The position numbers and the translations under genes were made by a program. From Moniliella sp. 'wahieum' (taxonomy: Eukaryota > Basidiomycota > Moniliellomycetes > Moniliellales > Moniliellaceae): 64,000 bases of DNA. The notes beneath the pieces were generated by a model. It did no database searches and was not told where the DNA came from. It was given only the letters and a program-made list of their open reading frames with translations. The stretch is from contig RSEE01000004.1 of assembly GCA_003971905.1 (NCBI GenBank), forward strand, positions 310,001 to 374,000, in the 5' to 3' direction. This document shows, in pieces, positions 24,995 through 35,999 of the stretch. Each line of letters opens with the position of its first letter. The stretch's first letter is position 1.

Positions 24995-26196
24995 TCATCG
25001 ACTGAGCTGCGCTTGGCTCTCCAAGTTGGCCAGGTAGGCCAAAGCCAGGCGAGAAGGGGCCTCCTTCTCTTGTGAGTGCTGATACGCACCTCGCTTGCAC
25101 AAGGGGAGGATAGACTGGTGGGGGGTTGCGCTGGGAACTTCTCCGTTGGGCCGAGGCAGAGAAAAGCATGGGCTTGGTGCCGGTCGTTGTTTGGACCCAT
25201 GCGCCCCATAGATTGCTTGTACGGGCTGCTTTGGGCGGACACTCATCGGCTGATGAAGTTGTGAAGCCGTCAACAGTTCCGATCCACTTCGGCGCGTGTT
25301 GAGCGTCGACAAGATGAGTTGGTATAGAGCTTGGGCATGATCACACAGAAGAGTACGTGCAACAGGTTCGCAGGCTATCACATCACATGGTCAGTTAGCC
25401 CCATCGCTCTGATCAGTCAAAGCCCAGAATGGCAGGGGGGGGGCGCACCTCAATTGCTACGATGATAAGGTGGAGAAGATCGATAATCATGGTCAGGACC
25501 GAGGTTTGGAGAATGAGGTTCTTCATCTTGACCATCTGCGAATCGTTGTTGTTAGAGTATTGATATCTTTGCGTAGCGTCACGACCAAGGTAGAAGTGGT
25601 GATCATATCGCACAGAACACCCCGCAGCACCAAACGAGAGTGACGGATTGGATCTCGTTCCACTTGGCCACATATTGCAGGATGGAAAGACCGATCATCG
25701 TGCCAATGCTACCCAGCAGCCCGCACAGCGACAACGCCACAATGATGGCAGTCAACCACCATTGACGGCGTAGCCGATGCACTCTCCACGCCAAAAAGCA
25801 TTGCACCAGGCAGGCCGCTGCGGCACCTGCCTGTACGGCACAGATGAAGCTGCGCGTGACTTTTTCGATGCGACGGCTCACCGAAGTACCTCACAAGCAG
25901 GTGAAGATGCCACACAATCCGCCACACTGTTGACCACATCCAAACACACAAGAGCCACCACCAAGTTTGAGGACCCAGGGTCCTTGCGGTAGCGGTGTTT
26001 ACAACCAGCTTTGCACCAGGGTCACGCCAAAGAGGGCGAGGTTGATGTAGACCCCAATGAGGACGTAGCCCACACCTTTCGCAGGAGAGCCCATATTCCA
26101 AAAGTGAGGGAAGTGCCGGGTAGTGGTGTCGGAGGGAGGAGTTCCCTTGCTGTGGTGGTGAAGAAAAGAGAAGAGATAAATGAACTGCTGCACCAA
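24995..26196 (-). CDS. DUF6534-type multi-pass membrane protein
   Basis: Minus-strand exons give a chain of hydrophobic helices in the order typical of basidiomycete DUF6534 proteins: KGVGYVLIGVYINLALFGVT; a second helix ending LLVRYFGEPSRR; SFICAVQAGAAAACLVQCF followed by LAWRVHRLRRQWWLTAIIV; ALSLCGLLGSIGTMIGLSIL; DMITTSTLVVTLRK; MVKMKNLILQTSVLTMIIDL; and PANLLHVLFCVIMPKLYTNS. The intron at 25375–25448 (GTGCGC…GTGATAG) is clear. Another near 25520–25545 has branch CTCTAAC and acceptor TTCGCAG, but its donor is one base short. The start is either ATG 26196 or the internal ATG at 26094 (MGSPAKG), which matches the short N-termini of the family better. The C-terminal tail is polar and frame-shifted. 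Function is unknown; these are plasma-membrane-like proteins expanded in mushrooms and relatives. Confidence 0.65.
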
Positions 26197-26368
26197 CTCA
26201 CCCCTAAGCTGCAGTGTTTTGTAGCGGCGCTTGGTTGAGGCTGGAGTTTGGAAGCTTGCTATCTAAGAGCAGTAGTAGTAGCTATTTACAAGCAGGTACA
26301 AAATCTAAAAGCCTCAGGGGCCTCAGGCCTCTGGGCATCTGGGCTGCCTCTCGGATCTCACTGGGCCT

Positions 26369-26394
26369 GGTGACCGGTGACCGGTGACCGGTGA
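26369..26394. repeat. ACCGGT heptamer array
   Basis: Four GGTGACC steps: the palindrome ACCGGT separated by single bases, about 170–280 bases upstream of the DUF6534-type gene (minus). Confidence 0.9.
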
Positions 26395-26543
26395 GATCAC
26401 CAGCCTCACCGCCTCAGTCTCTCGCTACAGCCTGCTGCAGCACCACTTTTGTGTGTGATACGTTTACCGTTCCAACATCATAGGTTCGCTTCTTCAGGGA
26501 TGGTCGGATGGATGGTCGGAACAAGTCGCAGCGCCCCGCCGAG

Positions 26544-26617
26544 TTTCTGAAGGCGAGGCGCTGGCGTGTGGCGCCAAAGAGTATCGCCGCTTTCTTTGGT
26601 CTTTCGGCTCTTCTTGG
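26544..26617 (+). repeat. Inverted repeat, left arm
   Basis: 74 bases (TTTCTGAAGGCGAGGCGC … CTCTTCTTGG) match the reverse complement of 26947–27020 with about 10 mismatches by hand alignment (about 86% identity). Weaker similarity continues leftward to about 26528. Confidence 0.85.
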
Positions 26618-26712
26618 CGTAGGTTTGGGGTCCGCCTCTGGACCCCACGCCATGGCGCCATGGTGCCATCGACCATCGATCGATCGTCGACACGCGTCTC
26701 AGATCTCATGGG

Positions 26713-26747
26713 AGTCACGCGTCACGCGTCACATGTCACGCGTCACA
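26713..26747. repeat. ACGCGT heptamer array
   Basis: GTCACGCGTCACGCGTCACATGTCACGCGTCAC-type run: ACGCGT palindromes with C spacers and one ACATGT variant. It lies in the loop of the inverted repeat. Confidence 0.85.
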
Positions 26748-26870
26748 TTTCATGTCGCATTCAATATGGCGGTAAGCTGCACTAGAAATCTTGAGTGGCT
26801 AGTGGCTGGTTCACATGGCACATGTCACCGCAGCCACAGCAGAGAAGTATTTGTGCCACGCTCAGCTTTC

Positions 26871-26928
26871 ACTAGTCACTAGTCACTAGTCACTAGTGGC
26901 TAGTGACCGGTGACCGGTGACCGGTGAG
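26871..26928. repeat. ACTAGT array grading into ACCGGT array
   Basis: Four ACTAGTC steps are followed directly by GGCTAGTG and then three to four ACCGGTG steps. Two flavours of the same heptamer design lie end to end. Confidence 0.9.
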
Positions 26929-26946
26929 CAGATGTGAAAGATGCGC

Positions 26947-27020
26947 CCAAGAAGAGCCGCAAGACCGCAGAAAGCGGCGATGCTCTTTGGCGCCACACAC
27001 TCGCGCCTCGCCTCTAGAAG
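26947..27020 (-). repeat. Inverted repeat, right arm
   Basis: Inverted partner of 26544–26617, separated from it by 329 bases that contain ACGCGT, ACTAGT and ACCGGT heptamer arrays. Could be the ends of a non-autonomous foldback/MITE-like element or a local inverted duplication; no target-site duplication was identified. Confidence 0.8.
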
Positions 27021-27116
27021 CTCGGTGGGGGCGCTGCTACTGAGCAACTGAGCACTCAGACTGTTTTTGCTCCACCGCCCCACCAGCCCCCCCCTACCTT
27101 CCCCCTCCCAGTACGT

Positions 27117-27135
27117 TGAAGCTTGAAGCTTGAGG
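27117..27135. repeat. AAGCTTG heptamer run
   Basis: TTGAAGCTTGAAGCTTGAG: AAGCTT palindromes spaced by GA/G, close to the right arm of the inverted repeat. Related words occur near 17540, 30450, 33481 and 56111. Confidence 0.75.
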
Positions 27136-27606
27136 AGCTTGAGGCCTTGAGGGGGCTGAGCGAGGTCACCGGTCGCAGCACCCTACCCGTCACCGCGTCA
27201 CCCCGGTTACCTACACCGCCTTTCCCCATTTCTAGATGTGGAAGCTACATTTTATCAAGTTGAGCGCCTGAAGCGTGCAGACCAGCCACGTGCACATCCC
27301 TATTCCCTTTCCCTTTCGTTCATCACGTGTATCGCGAACTTCGTACTTGTTTACCACTGCCGATCAGTCTGCGCTAGTAGAGATATAGACCAGAGCCTTC
27401 TACTACGCGCCGCTCCGCCGTAGTGAGATTTGGGAGATGTGGCAATCTCAGTCCATTGGGTAACAACTAGTGAATGAAGTGACTAATATGGCCAGCAGAG
27501 GTCTGAGTTCGGCGAGGATGTGGTGAGGTGAACAGAAACAGATGCTGCGGTCATATAGCGCGTAACGTGTAAATGTGGAAACAAGTAACGAAGGAAGAAC
27601 CAGATA

Positions 27607-30007
27607 CTATACTGAAGCGCTGGCCAAAAGAAAAACGACAAAAACGTGATGAGGCTGCGAGGGAGAGTGCCAGTATTCCTCCATACCTTTACCAGTCCAC
27701 CTGTTCCATAGGGTCAACAAGAGGAGGCACGCCCTCGAGGGATAACGGAACACAGTCCCATAAGACGGGGAAGGAGGAGGCTGTTCGGTATCCGCGCCCC
27801 CATCCATCAGGGACCAGACGAACGAGCCTAGTGAGTCGATGGAGTCGGGATCCCAGAGATCCGTCGATTCGAGTCCCGCCGATACCCCTGGTGAAGCTTC
27901 CGTCGAAGTGCCCGTCGGAGCGCCCGTCGAAGGTCCTGTCGGAACAACGGTAGGGGCGGAGGGGGAGGAAGACTCGGCGGGGATGCCCATCGATGATGCC
28001 CAGGGCACGGGGAGCCAAGCGGTAGTCAGCTGCCCGTCAGGAAGCAGATGAGCGAGCTGCCCAGCGTCCAGTCCGATGACCGATGCCAGTGGTTCAAGCA
28101 CCCCCTTAAGTCGGCGGAGGAGATCAATAAGGGATTGCGCTTCTTGAGCTGGAATTGGGGATGCTCGGGAGGTGGACACAATGCGTGTCGCCACATAGTG
28201 CTGCAGTAACAGTGCACAGGGTAACACCTTATGTGCCATCATGAACTGCCATTGCCCCTTACTGGGGTTGTTTTCTTCCGTTAGTTCTGGTGGTGGCGTC
28301 CATGCAGTGTTGTCCATGCAATCAAGGAACGCCTCCACGGAATACCGTGCCGCGGGAACACATCGCTCCTCTGCCTCGTGTTGCCGAGGATCATCCATCC
28401 ACCACGTGAGGACGAACCGGCCATAGATGGAGAGCATCAGTATGTTCAGTGCTAGCTCCATCCTTTCTTCCATGGAAATCGACAACAAGGCGTTTTCCCT
28501 GCCCTGGTACTGGGCCTTGCGCCGTTGACCCGGATGTGCTGGTCTTGACTAGCAAGTCGGAGGTCGGCGGGGATATGGTCCAGCAGCTCATCCACTTGCG
28601 TTTGAATCTTTTTCGTTTCCGCCCAGGATGCATCGAGGGATAGACTGGCATGCTGCATATTGAGCGTCAAGGCCTGATTCATGATCAAAGTCGCCTCAAA
28701 TGCAATCTGAGGTGAGGAGAAATAAGTTAGTATGCGCCTCTTCCCTCAAAATCAGAGGGTGCCGCACCTTCAGAATTATATTCCACCCTTTCTCTTCCTT
28801 CCAGCTAACGGGCGAATAGATGAAGGAAGGCGTGTTGTGTGTTCCCCGTGCGGAGATCAAAGGACAACGGGCGGGGCGGAAATGGGAAGCAGTGAAAGAA
28901 TCGAGTATGGTGACGAAGACCCATAGGCGCACACGATCCAGCACTTGATCCCGTGGGAGCCCTGGCGGAGGCTCAAGGTGAAGCCCTGCGGAAAAGGCAT
29001 TGCTTACGGTTAAGAGAGTCAACGCCATGAGTGCCCGATCCGAGCGGAATAGCATCATGCTGGTCAGAAGCAAAACCTGACCACGAACCGACTCGATCGT
29101 GGCCACTTGAAAGGTCTGCGAGGCGTCCAGGGCATGGATCGCCATGTCAAGAAACGCTGGTAGGTCACAGCCGGCAAGCAATGAGGAGGGAAGAGCGTCA
29201 ACACCGGTCTCAACCATCACGATGGCGCCCATGGCACAGATCAAAGCACAAAAGTCGACGTGGTGTTGCACCATCTCATGAGACAGATGAGACAGAAGAG
29301 GGAGCTGGCGCAATTTGTGGAGAGCCTCAAGGCGTGATCGAGAGAGGGAACGGTCAATGATCCAAGACAGGAACGGGACATCAGCAAAAAAATGTGGGCA
29401 ATGGCAGTAATGGCAAGTGTCGGTGGAAGCATCTGTAGCAGCTGGGCTAGTACCTCGGCTTTGTTTTCAGTAGGGAAAAGACGGTTGGACAAAGCTTCCG
29501 GGGGCGGCCCAGGAGGGGAGAGCACATCGGGGGTGAATGAGTGGGGGTGTAGATGTGAGCGGGAATGGGGGTGGGAATGGGAATGGGATGTGGATGCGAT
29601 CAAGGTCGATTGAGGAGACTGAGCATTGGGTGTGGGTAGGGCGGAGTAGCGGAGGCAGAAGCGGAGGCGGAAGCGGAGGCAGAAGCGGCGTTGGTGCCGA
29701 CGCCCAGGTGGCGGGCGAGGGAGAAAGCCAGGTGCTCGATTCGGTCCAGACGACTCTGGACGGCGGGGGTTAAGGCGGCGGCGGGTGGGCTGGGGCGAGC
29801 GATGGGGTGGGTTCCCGGGGGCCAGATGCAGCGGTCAGTCTCGTTGCGACTGATGCACCCAGAACAGGGCTGGTGGCGATCGCATTTGAGCTTGCGCACC
29901 CGGCAGTTCTCACAGCTTTGCCGGGTGCTAGGCCGGGGGAAAGTCCGGACGCGCTTGCGCTTGGCAGGCCGCTCTGCCTCGCCCAAGGTGCTGCTCATGG
30001 CGCACAT
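27607..30007 (-). CDS. Zn(II)2Cys6 fungal transcription factor
   Basis: The N-terminus carries a classic zinc binuclear cluster: C32-X2-C35-X6-C42-X5-C48-X2-C51-X8-C60 (SCENCRVRKLKCDRHQPC, then CISRNETDRC), preceded by a basic stretch (PAKRKRVRTFPRP). Translation may begin at the ATG at 30007 or the nearby Met three codons on (MSSTLGEAER). A short linker/coiled region (SRLDRIEHLAFSLARHLG) and an Ala-Ser alternating tract follow. The middle homology region is helical (VETGVDALPSSLLAGCDLP; AFSAGLHLEPPPGLPRDQVL). One intron is clear at 28707–28767 (GTGCGG…CTAAC…CTCAG), joining WNIILK to IAFEATLIMNQ. The C-terminus is rich in Pro/Thr/Ser/Gly repeats (PTGPSTGAPTGTSTEASPG), a candidate activation region. 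At least two frame changes occur near 29600 and 29370. The target genes cannot be inferred. Confidence 0.88.
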
Positions 30008-32731
30008 GCTGGTGGTTCAGCGTCAGTATGCAACCTGAGCAGACGCTTCTTCTGCGATGATTTAGAGCCGGAGCTGGCTCGGGGGACCTCGGCGAACGCG
30101 GCGACGCCGAGGATGATTTGTGAGTCGTTGACAGTTAAGCGGCAGCCCAGCGGTTTAACTTCAATCAACGTCAGTGTCTGAACGATGATCGATGAGGTGC
30201 CCCTGGCAGGACAGACTGGCCTAGACCGAAGCAAGGCTCAAGTGCTCAGGTGCTCAGGTGCTCAGTTTTGCTCAGGGGTGGGGATGAGGTGGTTGAGGGG
30301 TATTCGTGGAGCAGAGAAAGGAGGCCGTGGCCACCAGCGCACCTCGTTGCTGAAATAGCCCAGCAACGTGCAACGCCAGCTAAGTGCAATGGGGTTCTGA
30401 ACTGTGGACTGCGCCTTAGCTTCAAGCCTTGTCACGCATCGCGCTGCAAGCTTCAAGCTTTACTATCACTAGTCACTAGCACTCTCCCTTCCCAAACGCT
30501 CTCGCGCCGCCTCACGCTCCGCCAGGCGCTTCCCTGCTCCTCCGCGGACTGTTAGGACACTAGTGCAGTGTGCCCGGGGCATTGCCAGACTCTGGCGCTC
30601 CCAACTACTTCCACCCGACTGCTAGCTCCGCTAGTTTCGCATGTGCGGAAGTCTGGCAGTCCGACGTGCCTCCCTCTGGTCAAAGCTTCGGCAGTCGTAG
30701 CTTAGTCTTCCCTCTCTTCCACTCCCTCTTCCTCCCTCTCTCTACTATCGCTCACCAGCAATCAATCCCTATCGTCTATTTGACGTACTGCTCTTATTGA
30801 GCAGCTTGATTAATGATTGCCGTTTCACTTGGCATCGGGATCCGGTCACGTGCCACGCATGTCACATCAGATCTGAGCTGGTTGGTGGCTCCGAGAGGAA
30901 CTAGGGACAAGGAGTGGCCTCTCAGCGTATAGCAGAGGCGGCAGACGCAGGCGTGTGGCGAGCTTGCGTATACACCGGCTTCTTGTTCGGCAGTAGTGAC
31001 TAGTGATGCTAGTGACGTGTCTGAATCCTCCGGGTCTTAGATACGGGGAGGCAGCAGCAGAGGACAACCAATGCCAGAGCTGAGCGCTGTGAGATCTGAG
31101 ACTCGAAGGAGACGGGTTACGCGTTACGCGTTACGGCGAGGGGGAGAGAGAGCCCACGCGCCGAGGCTGTTGGGACTGAACTGGCCGTGGACAAAGGAGG
31201 ACTCGCCCGAATTGACTGTGATGGGGCTGAGACTGAGAGCGGAGGACGGGAGCTAAAAGGCGGGGACGGATGGAGAGAAGGCAACGAAGGGGAGAAGATG
31301 TTGTCTGAGACCTGGATCAATTGGATGAGAAGGAGCATGTGGTGAACAGGATGGAGGAAGGGTACGAAAATGGAAGGCGAGAAAAGATCCCCACCAAGAA
31401 CCATTAGGGGTACAAAGTAGGTCTCATCTATATGATAAAAGGGGAAACAGACTCGCAATATGGGCGCGTAGAGAGGAATAAAGAAACGGGGGCTTGGTTG
31501 CCACAGGCATAAGAGAGAAAGATACTAGAGGTAAGCAGGGACGCGACGACAATTGTCGCAAAGATACCAACGGCCTCGTGGCCTCATTGCGATGACCGAC
31601 TTGTTCAACATGAGCACGACAGACAAATATAAGTTGTCGCGCGGATGCGTGGCCATTCGGGCCATGGTAAATGTTGGTTTGCACCAACAACGGTCAAACT
31701 TAGTTTTAGGCTTGGAAAAGCACGCTCTACTTGGAATGGGTAGAGTATAGGCATGCCTTAGCCCCATTCAGACTTCCATCTCAGGTCCGTCGCCGCCTGT
31801 AACACAAAGCCTCAAACGTTGTGCTGAGGAATAGAAAAGTGAATCGCTCCATCACACTCACTGCCAACACACCTTTTTGGCAGCGAGACTTGGGGACGAG
31901 ACAAGGCCAAGAAGTGATGAGGGTTACACAACTGGAGACACCCACACCTCTGGAGAGTGAGGGAACAAACATTAATGCTTGCGAAGGCGGATTGCGAGAA
32001 AAAAATGGTGAAGAACAGTACACCAGACGGAGGGACGGGGATGCAAAAAAGTTGTGTTTTATTTATATACCCTCACTGCGGCAAAATGAGACGAAGGCGC
32101 CAGAGACTTAGCCACCAGCATTGAGCAACGAGGTGGGGCGCGTAGTATCTCTGTGACTATAATAAGGTTCTTACCGTCTCTCTTCAGGCCTTTCAAGCCC
32201 TTCAGACCCGTAGGACGTTTGCACACTATGCGATGGCGATGGTGACGGTCAAGGTAGTCAAGGCTTCGTAGAATCCCACCCGTAAACGGTTAAACGTTGA
32301 ACCCGGCGTATATGCGACACACTGACCAGGTGAGGCGAGCAAGCGGTTGCGGCCCATGTCCGGCAGACACTGCCCCTGCGCTAAACTCTGAAATGCCCTG
32401 ACAGCACAGGCCGTTTGCCCGCCCCTGGGGAGAGTACCCCTGCGCCGTAAGAGATGGCACACAGGCGCTGCTGCAGAATCTACGTCACATTTCCGAAGGC
32501 GCTTGGCTCGCTTCGTGCGTCCCTGCCCCGCACCCGCTCGTGGTGCCAGCCTCCAAAAACTGAACGATGATTTCGATTTCGATGATTGACTGCCCAGTGT
32601 GGCCGCAGCAACACTCTCGGTCGAACCTCGCCCCACCATCTCCCCATCTGCCCGCACCACACCACCACCACCGCTACTGCCATCGCCTCCTTCGACGCCC
32701 CTCTTTCCTTCTTCTATCCCATTGAGACAAG
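30008..32731. other. Intergenic stretch, 2.7 kb
   Basis: Divergent region between the zinc-cluster gene (minus) and the EF-hand gene (plus). It includes TGCTCAGG repeats near 30242–30266, AAGCTT/ACTAGT words near 30447–30480, another GATGATCGATGAGG motif near 30183, and the GTTACGC array at 31116. No open frame has convincing codon or domain signals. The last 150 bases are pyrimidine-rich and C-rich, a likely promoter and leader for 32732. Confidence 0.45.
31116..31135. repeat. ACGCGT heptamer array with T spacer
   Basis: GTTACGCGTTACGCGTTACG: ACGCGT palindromes separated by a single T rather than C. Confidence 0.85.
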
Positions 32732-33483
32732 ATGACCTCCCGCCATAGTTTTGGCGACGGAAAGCGCACCTCGGGCGTTGGCCCGCGCGTATCGTTCGCA
32801 GAACCACCTCCGGGCGCCGACCCGATCATCTGGTGTGTACCGATTTGAGCACGCGCTCTCCTCCGTCTCCCATGTTCAACAGCTCACCTCTCGCCTCGCT
32901 CATCTGTTTTCCTCTAGGAAATACTTTATTGCTGTTGATACCAACCGGTCGGGTGCGATCGATGCCACCGAGTTGCAACGTGCACTTGTCAATGGCGACT
33001 TCACCCATTTTGACTTTGCTACGATCACCATGCTGTTATTCCAGTTTTCAGGCCAGAGGTCGGGCGAGTTGGTGTACGATGAATTCGCGGCCCTGTATAC
33101 TTACATTCTCCAGTGGTCTGACTGCTTTCGGAAAGCGGATCGGGATGGATCGGGGACAATTGATGAGCAAGAGATGGGAGTTGCACTGCGCAACTTTGGT
33201 TTCAACCTGGACCCCACCACGCTCCACATCATCATGCTCAAGTACAGAGGGGTTGATGCGCAACCAGGCATCACGTTTGACCGCTTTGTTCGCGCATGTG
33301 TGGTGGTCAAGAGCTTGACTGAGAGCTTTCAGCGCTTCGATCCCCAACGGAAAGGTTATGCAACGATGTCCTACAAGGACTTTATGGAAACCCGTGCGTC
33401 TACCTTTTCCTGCCTACATTTATGTGCGGGGACAATGTGCTGATATGTCATTCACTGCATACCCAGACTTTAAAGCGCCTTGA
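32732..33483 (+). CDS. PEF1: Penta-EF-hand calcium-binding protein (PEF1/sorcin-like)
   Basis: Exons 32732–32832, 32918–33393 and 33467–33483 join in frame to about 197 residues. The introns are GTGTGTACC…CCTCTAG and GTGCGTC…TACCCAG. The first intron splits the Trp codon of DPIIW-KYFIAVDTN, and the third exon adds only HFKAP and the stop. EF-hand loops are visible at DTNRSGAIDATE (EF1) and DRDGSGTIDEQE (EF3), the latter with canonical Asp/Asp/Ser/Thr/Glu spacing. Degenerate loops follow (QFSGQRSGELVYDEF; RFDPQRKGYATMSYKDF). These fit the five-hand PEF fold, in which the fifth hand mediates dimerisation. The N-terminal extension is short (about 34 residues), as in yeast Pef1, and lacks a long Gly/Pro tract. 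The expected role is Ca2+-dependent membrane or budding/cation responses; this is known for the family, not shown here. No frame errors are seen. Confidence 0.88.
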
Positions 33484-34331
33484 AGCTTGAATCGCCCCCG
33501 TTGTTCCTTGGAGCTATCCTTGGAGCTATGTACCAACCGAGCAGACTGGGCACCAAGCACTAGAACCCCACCCATCCTCGGATCTGAATATGAGTCCCTG
33601 TATACCTGTGTTTGTTTGGTTACGAATCCCTTCTTATGCTTGTTTTCAAGGCGCCCCTACCTTCCCTTGGTCTTACCTTAGGAGTGCTCTTTAACGTACC
33701 TTTCGCACAATCGAGTCGGGCGAATGCCTTAATGAATTTGCCCTCCTAATATCGGTGCACTCAACTATTCCGCTCTGTGCCCCCCCAGCGGGCCCCGTAG
33801 AGTGTCAAGATCAATATGTTACTAGGGCTGATGTGAAACCTGGCATCCCCGATGGCCCTTTTCTCTAAGTCTTCGGTGCTAGGGCGAAGGATAACAGTGC
33901 TCATCTCGTCATAGACTGAGTGCAGCTGGGCGAGAATGCCGGGGCGCGCGACTTGCGTAGGAAGCATAGTTGATCTGGAGGGTCTCGAGACCATGTTCAA
34001 TGAAGGATCTGTGGTTTGTCTTCCAGCATGCGGTCCTTAAAGCTTGGGACCATGATGTTAGCTGTGGACCCCCAGCCTGGCCTAGTACCCCTTTTGGCGG
34101 TTTGCACGGCCAACCAGAGCCAAGTCGCAAGTTGGTCCCGACAAAGGGAGGTCACGTGAGCACGTGATCAGTCCAGCGCCAACAACCATCACACGTCACC
34201 GGTCACCGGTCACCCCGCCCGGACCATTCCGCCTCCCCATTCCGCAACTTCTTAGAGCCCACTTTAGCAACAGTAAAACAAACAAGCGCCGCATTCGGGG
34301 GTTTCCCTCAAGTCCACCCACGCCACCTCGC
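33484..34331. other. Intergenic stretch with an unplaced minus-strand open frame
   Basis: About 33761–34130 on the minus strand reads in two adjoining frames as protein-like sequence (ALRTACWKTNHRSFIEHGLE … DEMSTVILRPSTEDLEKRAI). It has no start context, introns or family I recognise, so it could be a decayed gene fragment. A GTCACCG heptamer array lies at 34195–34214, just upstream of the next gene. Confidence 0.35.
34195..34214. repeat. ACCGGT heptamer array upstream of the RRM gene
   Basis: GTCACCGGTCACCGGTCACC, about 120 bases before the ATG at 34332. A GTCACGTGAG…CACGTGATC pair of CACGTG words lies at 34151–34168. Confidence 0.85.
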
Positions 34332-35553
34332 ATGAGCCGCCCCGGGTCTGCCCGCGCGCAGCCGCCACGCTGCTCCGGCTGCCGCGAAGGCGGTGGAGAT
34401 TCGCACCAGGTCTCCCCTCGTCACGATCCTTATCTTCCTCCGCCGCCTCGGCGCACATCAACCCCTCCGCTTCTGCTGCCACCGACACATGGGATTTGGG
34501 CACCATGGGCATGCCTTACGAGTTCCGGGGCAATCTGCCCTGTCCACGCGAATCCGGCACCACCTCCCTCGCATCTTCCCTTCATGTTCCTGGATCTCCA
34601 CGACCGCTAATGTCCGCAGGCGTGCTGGTGCCCGAAGACCGCCAGCCCATCCCCGCTTGCGTCTTGCTCACCAACTGTCCCCATAGCATCCTTCCTATTG
34701 AGGTACAGCATCTCGCTGGTACTCACCTCGCCGAAGAGGTGAAGTCGGTGGAGTTGCTGTACGATGGTGCGGCCACATTTCGCGGTAATGTTGTGGTAAC
34801 ACTTTCCTCGCCACAGGCAGCCCAAAGGTATGCCGCGTGGCCTCACGCTCCTTGATGTCCGGCCGAGCACTCTCCTCCTCCATCCTCACACTGGCCGAGG
34901 GAAAAGACTTGGTCTTTCCGTTTGACCCAACCTGCCACGCGTAAAACGGTACAATGGTTTATCAGGCAAATCCCTCTTTGCTTCCTTTCTCATTTCCCGC
35001 TTTGGGGGGCGCATCGCTCTCCTCACTGGTATGCCGCGCGGCGAAACCAGAAGAATGGGCCAGCTCTTGTGGCATGGCTCCTGGTCGCTTGAACCATCAA
35101 AACGCAATACAGAATGGAACCTCCTCTTGACCCGGCAGTATTACCGTATGCGCGCTGCACAAGCCAGGCCCGAGGACTTCCCCCCCAACGCGCTCGAGTC
35201 CATCATCCGCTCTTCCCGTGACTCGGGCGCCCGGTCACGAGGACTGCACCTGAATGAGTATCCTACCAAGGAAGGTCTTATCGATGCAGGTCGATTGGAT
35301 GCAATCTTCCCCTTTAACCCGTTCGTCCTCGCCCTTCTTTCTTTCATTTCTTTTCCTTTCCTTCGCTCTCCTTCGCCCCCTGACATTCTCTCTTTCTCTT
35401 TGTAGAATGATAGACTTGCATGCGTCCACGTTCTTGGTTGTGCTGGCGACCGAGGCGGAAGCGCACCGTTTTTATCGTCGCTTCCACGAACAACCCTTTG
35501 CTCCGGCGGTACATGGCTGGGAGCATATTACCACAGCCCGCATCTTGCAATAA
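34332..35553 (+). CDS. Putative mitochondrial RNA-binding (RRM-like) protein
   Basis: From ATG 34332, with one frame change, the N-terminus reads as a mitochondrial presequence: Arg/Ala/Leu-rich (ATLLRLPRRRWRFAPGLPSS) followed by RSLSSSAASA. A first RRM-like unit follows: CVLLTNCPHSILPIEVQHL, EEVKSVELLYDGAATFRGNV, VVTLSSPQAAQRY. A second part (LSGKSLFASFLISRFGGRIA, GSWSLEPSKRNTEWNLLLTR) and a final RRM-like edge (STFLVVLATEAEAHRFYRRF) come after introns starting near 34829 (GGTATGCC) and ending near 35405 (TTTGTAG). The exact junctions are unresolved because of frame changes, and the gene may continue past 35553. I infer a mitochondrial RNA-binding factor from the RRM-like pattern and targeting signal; no named orthologue is recognised. 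Confidence 0.45.
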
Positions 35554-35999
35554 CCCACTCACCTCGCCCAACCCGGCCTGCAGGGGTCGGGGATTTTGCT
35601 TACCTTGGCACTGTCGAGGTGCCCCCTCGCACTCACATCTTTATGCATACCGTACTCCCCACTCGGGTGCCCCGACTTTTACTGAAATGGTTCGAGCTAC
35701 AGCACCAAAAGGGAAACGGTGACAAACATTCCAAAAGAGGGATGAGAGAAACAAGAGAATATCTAGGCTAGCTCTGGTCAGATGGCAAAGGGGAACGTGC
35801 TGGGTAAAAAGGAGGCGATGCTCCCGGGTTGCCCAGATGCGAAAGAGAGCTAACAAATGGTAGTGGAGAGAGGCGACGACCGAGACATTCGACGTCGAAC
35901 AGAAACAAAACGAATAGGTAACGGTGTGGGGTGTGCATCCGAGGTACCAGACTGTGTTGTGTGAAAACGTGGGGCATCAATGTATGATACCCCTAGTCT
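35554..35999. other. Convergent 3' region
   Basis: Between the RRM-like gene (plus) and the GH1 gene (minus). A plus-strand open frame to about 35776 (YLGTVEVPPRTHIF-like) could be a last exon of the RRM-like gene. Otherwise nothing is supported. Confidence 0.35.

Larger units (their letters stand above)
26197..27606. other. Repeat-rich intergenic cluster
   Basis: Between two minus-strand genes. It holds the inverted repeat pair, three heptamer arrays, an AAGCTTG run at 27117–27135 and a GGCCTCAGGCCTC patch near 26315. No coding sequence is supported; the open frame across each inverted-repeat arm (VAPKSIAAF-like in both) is a consequence of the repeat. Confidence 0.6.

Noticed and set aside
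26508-27083. Conserved peptide VAPKSIAAF read on both strands
   Set aside because: It appears twice only because the two arms are inverted copies; neither has a gene context.
32226-32807. 193-codon minus-strand frame upstream of PEF1
   Set aside because: It overlaps the well-supported first exon of PEF1 and the pyrimidine-rich leader; no protein-like motif.
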